Positions 18,062 through 27,787 are shown, counted from the stretch's first letter. The stretch: DNA of 64,000 nucleotides from Pseudodonghicola xiamenensis DSM 18339 (GCF_000429365.1 NZ_KE386893.1:45769-109768); one strand, 5' to 3'. The notes: generated by a model not told the origin, from the letters alone. Numbers and translations: made by a program.

Positions 18062-18820
18062 GTGCAGTTTCGGTTTTCCGGTCAGACCATTTCGATCAAC
18101 ATGCCGACGCGCACCGCGCTGTTGGCGGAGCTGCGCCGCCGGTTCCGCGACGGCGAGGGATTCGCCCTGGCCACCGTCAATCTCGATCATCTGGCGAAGA
18201 TGCGCGTTTCGCCCGATTTCGTGGCAGTCTATGCGGGGCAGGAGCTGGTGGTGGCCGATGGCTGGCCGATCGTGGCGCTGTCAAAGCTTGCCGATCGGCC
18301 GGTCGAACTGATGCCGGGCTCGGACCTGATCCTGCCGATCTGCCGGTTGGCGACAGAGGAGGCGATGCCGGTCGCCCTGGTTGGCAGTACCGAACTGGCG
18401 CTGACCGATGCGCAACAGTCGCTGCAAGCCCAGGTGCCGGGGCTGAACATCGCGCTGACCATCGCGCCTTCGGGTGTCTTCGATCCGATGGGCGAGGAAG
18501 CGGCGGAAATCTTGCGGCGGCTCGATCGCGAGGGGATCAGGCTGTGTTTCCTGGCGCTGGGTGCGCCGAAACAGGAAAGCCTGGCGGTGCGAGGGCGAAA
18601 ACTGGCGCCGGCGGTTGGCTTCGCCTCGATCGGGGCGGGGCTGGATTTCCTCGGCGGGCATCAGGTGCGGGCGCCGCGCTGGATGCGCCGGGTCGGGCTG
18701 GAATGGCTGTGGCGGATGCTGAGCAGCCCGGCACGGATGGTGCCGCGCTATGCCCGCTGCTTCGCGGTGCTGCCGGGCCAGTCGCTGAAGGCGCTGCGGC
18801 TGCGCTGGTTCGGCAAGTAA
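18062..18820 (+). CDS. WecG/TagA/CpsF family glycosyltransferase
   Basis: A 252-residue enzyme with the family hallmarks: TVNLDHLAKM near the N-terminus, VVADGWPIV, and LALGAPKQE in the second half, where the Gln-Glu pair is conserved. Members such as WecG and TagA transfer N-acetylmannosamine or its uronic acid onto an undecaprenyl-diphosphate-linked sugar, the second step of polysaccharide repeat assembly at the inner membrane. The start is a GTG at 18062 preceded by GGAGAGG, which is better placed than any ATG. It is divergent from the Wzy-like gene across 229 bp, a likely shared promoter region. In Rhodobacteraceae this family is usually found with exopolysaccharide genes, and that fits here. 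The donor sugar cannot be predicted. Confidence 0.9.
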   Translation: MQFRFSGQTISINMPTRTALLAELRRRFRDGEGFALATVNLDHLAKMRVSPDFVAVYAGQELVVADGWPIVALSKLADRPVELMPGSDLILPICRLATEEAMPVALVGSTELALTDAQQSLQAQVPGLNIALTIAPSGVFDPMGEEAAEILRRLDREGIRLCFLALGAPKQESLAVRGRKLAPAVGFASIGAGLDFLGGHQVRAPRWMRRVGLEWLWRMLSSPARMVPRYARCFAVLPGQSLKALRLRWFGK

Positions 18821-18947
18821 GAACGCGCATCGGCTGGTGCTCCGGGCCATGGCTGCGGCCAGACGGTTCCCTCCACGGCCTGCCTGCCCTCCGGTAGTCG
18901 CAGTCCTCCGGGCGCTTGACGGATCCCGGGGGGAGTTCCCCGAGGCT

Positions 18948-19913
18948 TCACTTGTATTCCATGATCCCGCGCCGCTGGCCGCGCAACCGGCGCAGGTGGA
19001 ATTCCAATGCGCCCTGCGCCTCGGCGAATTTGCCGAGGACGGTGAACAGGCCGGTTTCCCAGCGGGTCGGGCCCTGATCGCGCAGGGCCAGGCGCAAAAC
19101 CTGGGCCGGATAGATCAGCGCTAGCAGCCCGGCCCAGGGGGTGATCAGCATCAGCAGCAGGATCGCCAGCGGCAGCCCGGCGCCCCACAGCAGGGCACGG
19201 CGGGTTTCCCGCACCCAGTGTCCTTCGGGACCGGCGCCGTGCAGATGCGCCCCTTCGGCAAAGGCATGGCCGGCCCGCCGGCTGCGCTGCCACCATTGGC
19301 CAAGCCGCAGGATTTGCGCGTCGTGCAGCGTCATCTCGGCATCCAGCCGCCAGATGCTCCAGCCGGCGCGGCGCAGCCGCAGGCACATCTCGGGCTCCTC
19401 CCCGGCGATCAGATCGTCGCGAAAACCGCCGACCTCGGCCAGCGCCTGCCGCCGCACCAGCGCATCGCCACCGCAGGCGGTGGCCTCGCCCACAGGTGTG
19501 TTCCACTCCCGGTCACAGAGCCGGTTGTAGACCGAAGCCTCAGGGTGGCGTTCGCGCCGCCGGCCACAGGCGATGGCGGCCTTGGGGTGATCCTCCAGAA
19601 ATGCCTGGGCGGTGGCGATCCAGTCGGGGTCGATCTGGCAATCGCCGTCGACAAGCTGCACGAAGTCCGCACCGTCGCCGGCCAGTGCCGCGAGCCCCGC
19701 GTTGCGCGCCCGGGCGGCGGTAAAGGGCAGCGACATGTCCAGCGCTACCACCTCGGCCCCCAGCCTCTGGGCCGCCGCGATGCTGCCGTCGGTCGAGCCT
19801 GAATCGACATAGATCACCCGCCGCGCCGCGCCCTGCATCGAGCGAAGGCAGTCGATCAGCCGCTGGCCTTCGTTGCGGCCGATCACCACCGCATCCACGC
19901 GCCTGTCAGTCAT
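18948..19913 (-). CDS. Family 2 glycosyltransferase with C-terminal membrane segments
   Basis: The protein has 321 residues. It begins DAVVIGRNEGQRLIDCL and has VIYVDSGSTDGS and LVDGDCQI (the DXD site), then EEPEMCLRLRRAGW, all typical of GT-A family 2 enzymes. After the catalytic part (to about residue 230) a hydrophobic stretch (LLWGAGLPLAILLLMLI and LLALIYPAQVL) forms one or two membrane helices, so the enzyme is probably anchored at the inner membrane. It converges with the WecG-like gene, with 127 bp between the stops that hold a GC-rich imperfect hairpin near 18925, and it is divergent from glucokinase. Its role is probably the addition of another sugar to the same lipid-linked repeat. 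Confidence 0.88.
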   Translation of the reverse strand: MTDRRVDAVVIGRNEGQRLIDCLRSMQGAARRVIYVDSGSTDGSIAAAQRLGAEVVALDMSLPFTAARARNAGLAALAGDGADFVQLVDGDCQIDPDWIATAQAFLEDHPKAAIACGRRRERHPEASVYNRLCDREWNTPVGEATACGGDALVRRQALAEVGGFRDDLIAGEEPEMCLRLRRAGWSIWRLDAEMTLHDAQILRLGQWWQRSRRAGHAFAEGAHLHGAGPEGHWVRETRRALLWGAGLPLAILLLMLITPWAGLLALIYPAQVLRLALRDQGPTRWETGLFTVLGKFAEAQGALEFHLRRLRGQRRGIMEYK

Positions 19914-20038
19914 TGGCCCACTCCCTGCCTGATGCGGCCCCAGCCTAACGGCTTTGACGGCCCCCGCAAGCGGCGCTTGCCCCTTGGCGCCGGTTGTCGA
20001 TTGGGGCAGCCTGTGACCGGATCAGAAGGGGGCTGAGT

Positions 20039-20974
20039 ATGACTGACAGCGATGTGGCTCTGTTGGCCGATATCGGCGGTACGAAAACCCGGATTGCCCT
20101 GGGGCGGGCGGGCGTCGTCGATCAGGTGCAGACCTGTCGCAACAGCGACTTTCCCGGACCCGAGGCCTTGATCGGGGCGTACCTGCGCATGATTGCCGCC
20201 CGGCCACGGCGGGCGCTGATCGCGGTGGCCGGACCGGTTGAAACGGGGGCCGAGGCGGCAGGGCGGGCACGTCTGACCAATCTGGACTGGGAGCTGGAGC
20301 CGGACCGGCTCAGGCGGAGTTGCGGGTTCGAATGCACCGGTCTTGTCAATGATCTGGAGGCGCTGGCCATGGCACTGCCCGATCTCGCGCCGGATCGGCT
20401 GATGACCCTGCGCGCGGGCAGCGGTGTTGGCAATGGCCAGGCGCTGGTGGCGAACTTCGGCACAGGATTCAACGTCGGGCTGCTGCGCCGGACGCCGTCG
20501 GGGCCGGTCGCCTTCGCGGCTGAGTTGGGTCATGGCGCGTTGCCCGCGCCGCTTGCGGGGGCGGTCGCCGAAGGGCGCGGGGAGGGAATCGCGACCTTGG
20601 AGGATCTTTTCGCCGGTGCCGGGCTCAGCCGATTGCATCGGAACCGAGGGCAGGGCGCTCTGTCGCCCGAAGCGATCTGCGCCGCGGCGGCCGCGGGCGA
20701 GGCGGCGGCCTGCGGAACGCTCGACCGGATGGCCCATCTGATCGGGCTTTTGCTGCGCGAACTGGTGTTCGCCTATCTGCCCCAGGGCGGGCTTTATCTG
20801 GCTGGCGGCATGGTGCGGGCGGTGCTGACCCGGACGCAGGCGCGGGCCGCCATGCTCGCTGGTTTCGCGGTGCCGACCCTGGCCGAGGCCATGCCGCTTT
20901 GCCTGATCATGGATGACAGTGCCACGTTGACCGGTCTGGCGCGGCTGGCCGCCGCGCCGTCCTTCGATCAATAG
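20039..20974 (+). CDS. glk: Glucokinase
   Basis: Glucokinase phosphorylates glucose to glucose-6-phosphate with ATP in the cytoplasm. The 311-residue protein begins with LLADIGGTKTR, the phosphate-binding loop of the ASKHA fold, has VNDLEALAMALP with the catalytic aspartate, and FGTGFNVGLL and AAELGHG further on. The zinc-binding cysteine cluster of ROK kinases is absent, so it belongs to the bacterial Glk family (Pfam Glucokinase). The ATG at 20039 follows AGAAGGGGG, and translation from the more upstream frame is unlikely. The last 7 bp overlap the end of tamB on the other strand. The nearby sugar-transfer genes make a supply of glucose-6-phosphate for nucleotide sugars plausible, but the enzyme is a general one. 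Confidence 0.88.
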   Translation: MTDSDVALLADIGGTKTRIALGRAGVVDQVQTCRNSDFPGPEALIGAYLRMIAARPRRALIAVAGPVETGAEAAGRARLTNLDWELEPDRLRRSCGFECTGLVNDLEALAMALPDLAPDRLMTLRAGSGVGNGQALVANFGTGFNVGLLRRTPSGPVAFAAELGHGALPAPLAGAVAEGRGEGIATLEDLFAGAGLSRLHRNRGQGALSPEAICAAAAAGEAAACGTLDRMAHLIGLLLRELVFAYLPQGGLYLAGGMVRAVLTRTQARAAMLAGFAVPTLAEAMPLCLIMDDSATLTGLARLAAAPSFDQ

Positions 20975-23900
20975 TCGCGTTCGTAGAATAGACCGACACC
21001 GGTATTGCCCAGATTGTCCATGCTGCCCTTGACCGTCAGCGATTTGGTCAGGTCGAAGTTCAGGTTCACCTCGGTCTCGCCTTTGGTGTTGATGGTGAAA
21101 TCGGTATAGATGTTGTCCGACAGATAGGCGCCGGCGCCGACCTGACCGGCGCCGTCGGCATCCATGCCGATGTCGAGCGCGCTGACGCCGGTGGCATTGC
21201 GCAGATCGTCGGTCACCCCGCCAGAGCGGCCAAGCGTGGCCAGGGAGGCTGCCATCTTGGCAATCATGAAGGGCGAGAGATCCGAAATCCGGCTGCCGAA
21301 AACCAGCATTGCCAGCGCTTCTTCGGCCGGGCGGTCCGGGTCCGAGAAGACGCTGATCTTCGGTCCGTCAATGGGGCCCGCGATCTGGATGGTGGCTTTG
21401 CCGTCTTCTGTGGTGGTGGAGGATTCGAACTCGACATAGGGCTGCAGGTCGCCTTGCAGCGAGACGATCCCCTTGGTCAGCTTCAATCGCCGGCCAAGCA
21501 GGTCGAGCGTGCCGCGGATCAGGGAAATCTGGCCGGTGGGTTCGACCGCGGCGGTGGTGCCGCGGATTTGCATGGCGCCGCCCAGTTCCGCCTGCAGGCC
21601 AAAGCCGCGGGCGAAAACCTTGTTGGGGGCCAGCAGTGCAATATCCAGCCCGATCGCCGGGCCACTGCTTCCGCTGCTTTCGGTCTGGATCAGCCCGGCA
21701 CGATCACGGGTGGCGCGACCGGCGGCAGATTCATCGATATGCACGATGCCTTCAGGGATCGCGGCGGCGGCGGCACTGCCCGAGACCGCGTTCAAGTTGA
21801 TGTTGGTTTCGCCGAACTGGACGCGGCCCGACAGCTGCGGTCCCGCGGTGAGCGCACCGGCCAGCACCAACTGGCCGTTGGCCGAAGAGGTGATGCTCTT
21901 GTTGTCGGTGAGGATCAGGTTCAGCAGGTCGACGGTGATGCGCCCGTCAAACGGCGGTTCCAGCGCCACTGGCCCGTTGACGCGGATGGTGCCGCCGGCG
22001 CCCAGATTTGTGCTGATCGCCACATTGGCGCGGGAATTGGCCAAGGTGACGGTGCCGGCGATATTATCCAGGGTCTGGGCGGCCGAGGGGATTGCCATCC
22101 TCCCGCCCGAGGTGGTGATGGTGCCGCTCAGCGCGGCGAGCGAGGGGGCGCCGCGCAGCTTCATGTCGAAATTGGCAGCACCGCTGATCGAATTGGGCCT
22201 GAGGAAGGGGTTCGCCCCTTCAAGCCGCAGCCGGCCGGTGGCGTCCATATTGGCGGTGCCCTGCGCCTCGTCATAGGTGCCGCTGACACGGGTGGTGATG
22301 TCCGACGGTCCGGCGGCATTGGCGTCGAGGGTCCAGAGGCCGTTCTTGCGTTGGGCGGTTCCCTTGGCGGCCAGCCGGCCCGTAAGTTCGGGCATGAAGC
22401 GTTCCAGCCGGTCGAGTGTTGCATCGAAGGTCAGATCGGCGTCGCCTGCGGGATCGAAACTGCCGCTGAGCTTGGCCTGCGAGCTATCTGGCCCATTCAG
22501 CGCCACGTCGCCGTGCCAAATGCCGCCCTTGCTCTGGGCACGGCCCTTGGCGGTGAGCTGGCCGGACAGCTGCGGGACGAAACGTTCCAGCCGGTCGAGC
22601 GCGGCGTTGAAGGTCAGATCGGCCTCTCCGGTCGGGTCGAAACTGCCGTTGAGATCGGCGAAGGTCTTGTTCGGCCCCTTCAGATTGACGTCGCCGGACC
22701 AGGTCGTGCCGGTCTGTTTCAGATTGCCCTTCAGCGTCAGTGGCCCCTTCACCTGTGGCATGACTCGCGCCAGATCGTCCAGCGCGGCGGTGAAGCGCAG
22801 CGCGCTGTCGGCGGTCTTGGCGGTGCCCGAGGCCGAGGCCGACAGCGCCTGACCCTTGAGGTCGAAATTGCGGATGGTCAGCCCGTCCAGGCCGCGTGCG
22901 GCCGAAAGCTGCAGCGTGGTGGCGCCGGCGATCAGAGGATCGACCTGGTCGATACCGGCGGCCAGATCCTGTGCCTGCATGTCCAGGGTGAAGTCGAAGG
23001 TGCCATCGAGCGGCGCGCCCTTGCCGGTGAAATCGGCGGTGACCGATCCGCCCAGATCCTGCCCCGCCAGCCCTGAAAAGCGCGACAGATCGGCCGCGCC
23101 CAGATGCAGTTTGGTATCGACCTCAAGCCCGCTCTCGGGGATCGCGACCCTGCCGTCGAGCGTCGCGGTATAATCCGATCCCGTCAGCTTGAAGCCGTTG
23201 AATTCGAAGGCGCCGCCGGCGTCGCGGGCGATTGCGCCTTTCAGCGTGATTTCATCCCCGATGGCGCGCTGTTGGGCGGCGTCGGCCAGGCTGAGCCCGG
23301 AGAGGGCAGCCTCGATATCGCCTTCGATGGCGAAGCCCTGGCTTTGATCCAGGGTTCCGTTCCCGACCAGAGCGGCGCGATGCAGCGACATCTCGGGGCG
23401 GGTCAGGGTCTCGGCGGCCAGCACCAGATCCCAATCGTTGCCGGTGCTGGCGTCGAAACTGAGATCGAAGCGCGCCGCCCCGAGGGTGGTGCGGTCGCCA
23501 CTGATCGGCAACACGACCTCCTGACCCGAGGGCGGGGTGATGCCGCCCTGGAATTTCAGTCGCTCGATCTGGCCGGAGGCCGCCAGCGCCATGTCGCCGG
23601 TCAAGGCCAGCGCGGCGGAATGCAGATCCAGCGCGGTGATATCAAGCTGGCCATCGGGGTGGCTTTCTCCGCGCAGCATCAGCGCGGTGTCGGTGCCGAA
23701 AAAACTGCGATAATCGGCAGGCAGCATCGGGCTGACATCGCCGGCCAGATCGGCGGAAAAGCCGATCGGCACCGGGGCGGTGGGATCGGCATCGACTGGG
23801 GTTTCAAGCCCCTTCAGCCGCACCTGGCCCCCCAGCCGTTCGGTATCATCGGTGACCAGCGCGATATCGGCGGTGAAGTCGCTGACCGGCCCATCGCCCT

Positions 23901-24657
23901 TGGCGGTCAGCAGCAGCGGCGGCCGGTCGGGCATGTTCAGCAGGGTCGAGACCAGCCCGCCCTGATCTTCGATCAGTTTCAGATCGAGCCCGATTTGACG
24001 GGTGTCATTGGCGAAAGAGGCCTTGAGCCCGATCTGGTCGCCGGGCCGGTCCAGCCGGGTCACCCCCAGGTCGGTGTCCAGCGCCCCATCGGCCAGGCTC
24101 AGCGATCCGTCCACCTTCAGCTCGGCTGCCATGCCCATCAGATCGGCCCCGAGATCTAGCTTCTGAACCCCGATCTTGGCCAGTTCGATCGAGACCGGCA
24201 GATCGGGCAGCGAGAACGGGGTCGCCTCCGGGCTGGGCAGATCGACGGCGCTGGGGCTGGGAATGGGTTTTCGGGCGATGATGATTTCGTCGGCGGTCAG
24301 CGCGTTGACCGAGAAGCGGCCGCGCACCAGCGCCAGCCGGTTCCAGTCCAGAACGGCGTTGTGGATGGTCAGCCAGACGCCATCGTCGTCCGAGACCTTG
24401 AGTTCCTTGATGGTCGCGCGGGAGCTGAGGGCACCATCGAGCCCGACGACGGTGATCTTGCGGTTGTCGCCGGACAACGAGTTTTCCAGGAAACGCACCA
24501 GCATCCCGCCGGATTCGCTGGCATCCTTGGGCGCGCTTTTGGCCGGGGCGAGCCCCGGGGCTGAAACCGTGAGGGTCACGCAGGTGACCAGAACCAGATA
24601 CCGTTTCACGCTCAATGCTCTTGTCCCGTTGCCGTTGACTGTCGGATCGCCCGTCAA
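20968..24657 (-). CDS. tamB: Translocation and assembly module protein TamB
   Basis: TamB is an inner-membrane-anchored, beta-taco protein that spans the periplasm. It works with TamA in outer-membrane protein insertion and, as shown for the AsmA-like family, in phospholipid transport. The 1229-residue protein has a hydrophobic N-terminus (YLVLVTCVTLTVSAP), long repetitive beta-rich segments of hydrophobic/polar alternation, including near-duplicated blocks around residues 640-800 (LTFNAALDRLERF and LTFDATLDRLERF), and the conserved C-terminal DUF490 end, SDNIYTDFTINTKGE up to GLFYERDY. The start ATG overlaps the tamA stop as ATGA. A GTG shortly inside the frame at VKRYLVLV is an alternative start that would put the signal closer to the N-terminus. 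Confidence 0.93.
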   Translation of the reverse strand: MTGDPTVNGNGTRALSVKRYLVLVTCVTLTVSAPGLAPAKSAPKDASESGGMLVRFLENSLSGDNRKITVVGLDGALSSRATIKELKVSDDDGVWLTIHNAVLDWNRLALVRGRFSVNALTADEIIIARKPIPSPSAVDLPSPEATPFSLPDLPVSIELAKIGVQKLDLGADLMGMAAELKVDGSLSLADGALDTDLGVTRLDRPGDQIGLKASFANDTRQIGLDLKLIEDQGGLVSTLLNMPDRPPLLLTAKGDGPVSDFTADIALVTDDTERLGGQVRLKGLETPVDADPTAPVPIGFSADLAGDVSPMLPADYRSFFGTDTALMLRGESHPDGQLDITALDLHSAALALTGDMALAASGQIERLKFQGGITPPSGQEVVLPISGDRTTLGAARFDLSFDASTGNDWDLVLAAETLTRPEMSLHRAALVGNGTLDQSQGFAIEGDIEAALSGLSLADAAQQRAIGDEITLKGAIARDAGGAFEFNGFKLTGSDYTATLDGRVAIPESGLEVDTKLHLGAADLSRFSGLAGQDLGGSVTADFTGKGAPLDGTFDFTLDMQAQDLAAGIDQVDPLIAGATTLQLSAARGLDGLTIRNFDLKGQALSASASGTAKTADSALRFTAALDDLARVMPQVKGPLTLKGNLKQTGTTWSGDVNLKGPNKTFADLNGSFDPTGEADLTFNAALDRLERFVPQLSGQLTAKGRAQSKGGIWHGDVALNGPDSSQAKLSGSFDPAGDADLTFDATLDRLERFMPELTGRLAAKGTAQRKNGLWTLDANAAGPSDITTRVSGTYDEAQGTANMDATGRLRLEGANPFLRPNSISGAANFDMKLRGAPSLAALSGTITTSGGRMAIPSAAQTLDNIAGTVTLANSRANVAISTNLGAGGTIRVNGPVALEPPFDGRITVDLLNLILTDNKSITSSANGQLVLAGALTAGPQLSGRVQFGETNINLNAVSGSAAAAAIPEGIVHIDESAAGRATRDRAGLIQTESSGSSGPAIGLDIALLAPNKVFARGFGLQAELGGAMQIRGTTAAVEPTGQISLIRGTLDLLGRRLKLTKGIVSLQGDLQPYVEFESSTTTEDGKATIQIAGPIDGPKISVFSDPDRPAEEALAMLVFGSRISDLSPFMIAKMAASLATLGRSGGVTDDLRNATGVSALDIGMDADGAGQVGAGAYLSDNIYTDFTINTKGETEVNLNFDLTKSLTVKGSMDNLGNTGVGLFYERDY

Positions 24658-26471
24658 AATGCCTGCCCGATACCGATATAGAATTGCAGCCCGTCACCGG
24701 TGCCGCCATTGACCGGCAGTGCCAGATCCAGCCGGATCGGTCCGAACCCTCCCAGATCATAGCGCACACCGACACCGGCGCCCGAATGGCTGGGCGAATT
24801 GCTGCCGATGAAGGCGTCGGCATCGACCGCCCCGTAATCGAAGAAGCCCACAGCCGAGATCTTATCGGTGATCATCCCGCGCAGTTCGACCGAGGCGCCG
24901 ACGAAGGAACGACCGCCGGCCATCAGCCCCGAGGGAAGTTCGATGCCGAGGGAATCATAGGGTTGGCCGCGCACGGTCCCGGCGCCGCCCGAAAAGAACA
25001 GAAGATCGGGCGAGACCTTGTCCTGCGCCGGTCCGATCACCGATCCGACCTGCAACCGACCGGCCAGGGTGATCCGCCCCGTGCTGCCGAAGCTGCGATA
25101 GGCGCGACCGTCGACCTTTAGCCGCAGACCGGATTCGCTGCCCGAGAAACCGGCGAAGGCCATGGTTTCGAGATTGAGGTATTCGCCGCCCCTGGCATTG
25201 ACCGGATTATCGCGCCGGTCCCACTCCAGCTTGACCGGCAGTGCCAGATATTGGAAGTCGCGACCGCTGCCGAAGGCATCGTCGGCGGTGGACGAATTCG
25301 CCGTCACCGAGATCTCCCCGTAAAGCCTGGGGGAGAAGACGCGCCGCATCCCGATCCCGAAATCGACCATGTTGACCGAATAGTGCGTGCGATCCAGCCG
25401 TTCGAGATCGAAGGTATAGAAAATGCTGTCATCTGGGCCCAGCCGGTCGGGCCGGTCCAGCCGAATGCCGATCCGGCCATCAATATCCTCGGTGCCGCCG
25501 ATATTGCGGATTGCGGTCTCGATCCGCAGCCGCTCGGCGCCATGAAACAGGTTGCGGTGGGTCCAGGCCGCGCTCAGGTCCATCCCCGCGCGGGAGGACA
25601 GTTCGGCACCAAGGGAGATGCGGCGCTTGGGCTGATCTTCCAGCGTTGCGACGATGTCGAGCGTGCCGTCGGGGTTGGCCTTGTCGGCCTCTTTCAGTGC
25701 GACGGTCTCGAAGGTGCCGGTCCGTCTGAGCCGGCTGCTGACCTTTTGCAGGGTTGCCGGGCTGTAGGTGTCCCCCTGGGGCAGGCCGGCGATGCGCTGC
25801 ACCGAGGTTTCCTTGACCGTCGAGGTGCCGGTGACGATCAGCTTGCCGAAGCGGAGCTGTTGACCGGGCGCCAGCCTGACCTCTGCATCCAGCCGGTTGG
25901 CCAGGTGGTTGGCGACGATCCTTTGGCTGCCGACCTTGGTCTTGGCATATCCGGCATCGCGCCAGCCCTGGACCCCGACGGCGGCGGCTTCGCTGATCGC
26001 GCCGGTGGTGGCGACCTGCCCGGTGGCGAACCCCTCCGGCAACTTGGTGCCGGGCGCCAGCGGTGTAACCTCTGCCTGACCGAAGTGGAACAGATCGCCG
26101 GGATCGACGTCGATGGCGATTTTCTTGATCTCGCGCGGCAGCCGCAGCGGGTCGAGATAGGCGGCTTCCTGACCGTCGAGCCGGATGTGGATCACCGGGC
26201 TGAAATACCCCTGATCATAAAGCACCTGCACCAGCGTGCTGTAATCGGCCTGGGCGGCCGCGACCAGTTCCTGAACCGAGATGGTCTTGCGCTCCTTGGC
26301 GGCGATCACCGCCGAGGAATCGCTCAGCATGGTCTGAAGGTCTTTCGACGCCTTGGGGGCATTCAGCGCGGTGTCAAAGGCCAACGCAGCCTGGGGAAGG
26401 CTGAGCGAGGCAACAACAAGGGCCGTTCGAAGACCGCGCAGAACGGCATCTTTGCGATGGTTTCCGGTCAT
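24654..26471 (-). CDS. tamA: Outer membrane assembly protein TamA (Omp85 family)
   Basis: The protein has 605 residues, close to the usual TamA length. A signal peptide ending near AALAFD is followed by three POTRA-type domains (to about residue 270; LVAAAQADYSTLVQVLYDQG is in the first) and a 16-strand barrel of the bacterial surface antigen family, with RGGEYLNLE and VRGQPYDSLG (the VRGY-type lid motif) and a C-terminus ending in FYIGIGQAF, which fits the final barrel strand with terminal phenylalanine. It lies directly upstream of tamB with a 4-bp ATGA overlap, so the two partners are co-translated. It sits in the outer membrane and helps insert proteins such as autotransporters. Confidence 0.93.
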   Translation of the reverse strand: MTGNHRKDAVLRGLRTALVVASLSLPQAALAFDTALNAPKASKDLQTMLSDSSAVIAAKERKTISVQELVAAAQADYSTLVQVLYDQGYFSPVIHIRLDGQEAAYLDPLRLPREIKKIAIDVDPGDLFHFGQAEVTPLAPGTKLPEGFATGQVATTGAISEAAAVGVQGWRDAGYAKTKVGSQRIVANHLANRLDAEVRLAPGQQLRFGKLIVTGTSTVKETSVQRIAGLPQGDTYSPATLQKVSSRLRRTGTFETVALKEADKANPDGTLDIVATLEDQPKRRISLGAELSSRAGMDLSAAWTHRNLFHGAERLRIETAIRNIGGTEDIDGRIGIRLDRPDRLGPDDSIFYTFDLERLDRTHYSVNMVDFGIGMRRVFSPRLYGEISVTANSSTADDAFGSGRDFQYLALPVKLEWDRRDNPVNARGGEYLNLETMAFAGFSGSESGLRLKVDGRAYRSFGSTGRITLAGRLQVGSVIGPAQDKVSPDLLFFSGGAGTVRGQPYDSLGIELPSGLMAGGRSFVGASVELRGMITDKISAVGFFDYGAVDADAFIGSNSPSHSGAGVGVRYDLGGFGPIRLDLALPVNGGTGDGLQFYIGIGQAF

Positions 26472-26705
26472 GGCTGATGCTCCCGCTCCGAGATGCGGCA
26501 GGTATTCGGTGGCACACTCGTCCGTGCTCGACGCTAACCCTTGCCCCTGACCTTGCTTAACATGCGAAATCTGGAGGAGGAAACCGAATTTGCGGGGAAA
26601 TCCGCCGTCGTTTCAGCCGGAATTTAGGGGTTGGCGCATTTCGCCTGAGACGACGTGCGATTGTGCCTGTGAATGTGGCGTCGCCCTGAGGCTGTGCGCG
26701 CTAGT

Positions 26706-27692
26706 TCAGTCCCGGGCCATCAGCTCGGCGACATCCAGCATGCGCGCCGAAAAGCCCCATTCGTTGTCATACCAGCCGAAGACGCGGGCCTGACGGGGGC
26801 CGGTCATCCGGGTTTCGGGCAGCGCGATGACCAGCGATTCCGGTCGTGCCCGCAAGTCGGAAGAGACCAGCGGCTGGTCGATCCAGCCCAGCACCGGGCT
26901 GGTCTCAGTCGCCGATTTCAGCGCGGCATTCAGGCCGTCCTCGGTCATGTCGCGGCCCAGTTGCACCACCAGGTCGACAGCCGAGACGCTGGCCGTCGGC
27001 ACCCGCACGGCGGCGCCGCTGACCCGGCCGGCAAGCTCGGGCAGGACCACGTCGATCAGCTTCATCGCGCTGGTCGTCGTCGGCACCATCGACAGGGCGC
27101 CGGCGCGGCTGCGGGCCAGATCGCCACGCGGGGCATCCACCATGGGCTGGCTGCTGGTATAGCAGTGGATTGTGGTCATATGGCCGCGCTCGACCCCGGC
27201 GATCTGGTCGATCACCTTGAGAAGCGGTGCCAGGGCGTTGGTGGTGCAGGAGGCGTTCGACACCATCTGCGCATCGTCCAGCGTGTCCTCGTTGGCGCCC
27301 AGAACGATGGTCTTCTCGGCCGCCGGCGAGGGGCCGGAGATCAGAACCTTGCGCGCGCCTGCCTCGATCCCGCGATGGGCGAGGTCCGTGGTCCGTGCAA
27401 TGCCGGTGCAATCGAGCAGCACGTCGACACCGGCCAGATCGACGGCACGGATATCCATCTCGCGCGATAGCGGAATGCGCCGCCCGCCGGCTTCCAGGCA
27501 GCCGTCCGAATAGGCGACCGGGCCGGGGAAGGGGCCGAAGGTGCTGTCGTACTGGAACAGATAGGCGCACGTTTCGGGCGGCGCGATATCGTTGATCTGC
27601 GCCACCTCGACCCCGGCATAGCGGGGCAATGTCAGGATCTGGCGCAGAATGCTGCGGCCGATCCGTCCGAATCCGTTGATCGCCACTTTCAT
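26706..27692 (-). CDS. Type I glyceraldehyde-3-phosphate dehydrogenase, divergent paralogue
   Basis: The enzyme oxidises glyceraldehyde-3-phosphate to 1,3-bisphosphoglycerate. The 328-residue protein starts MKVAINGFGRIGRSI at 27692 (an open frame continues upstream without family similarity), has the nucleophile C149 in SNASCTTNALAP and H176, and ends with WYDNEWGFSARML. The Asn-Asp pair after beta-strand 2 (INDIAPP) suggests NAD preference. Several normally conserved places differ: TIHCYTSSQPMVDAP replaces the usual TVHAYTxDQ region, and the FQYDSTFGPFPG segment is altered. It therefore looks like a secondary GAPDH, or possibly an erythrose-4-phosphate dehydrogenase, rather than the main glycolytic enzyme. 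It stands alone between tamA and a small exported protein. Confidence 0.85.
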   Translation of the reverse strand: MKVAINGFGRIGRSILRQILTLPRYAGVEVAQINDIAPPETCAYLFQYDSTFGPFPGPVAYSDGCLEAGGRRIPLSREMDIRAVDLAGVDVLLDCTGIARTTDLAHRGIEAGARKVLISGPSPAAEKTIVLGANEDTLDDAQMVSNASCTTNALAPLLKVIDQIAGVERGHMTTIHCYTSSQPMVDAPRGDLARSRAGALSMVPTTTSAMKLIDVVLPELAGRVSGAAVRVPTASVSAVDLVVQLGRDMTEDGLNAALKSATETSPVLGWIDQPLVSSDLRARPESLVIALPETRMTGPRQARVFGWYDNEWGFSARMLDVAELMARD

Positions 27693-27787
27693 GGCGCAGC
27701 TATGGCAGGAAGGCTGACCGACCTCAATCCCGCATCGCTGCCCGTCGGGCGGTTCCCGCAGAGGGGCCCGGCAGGGCGGCTCTCTCT

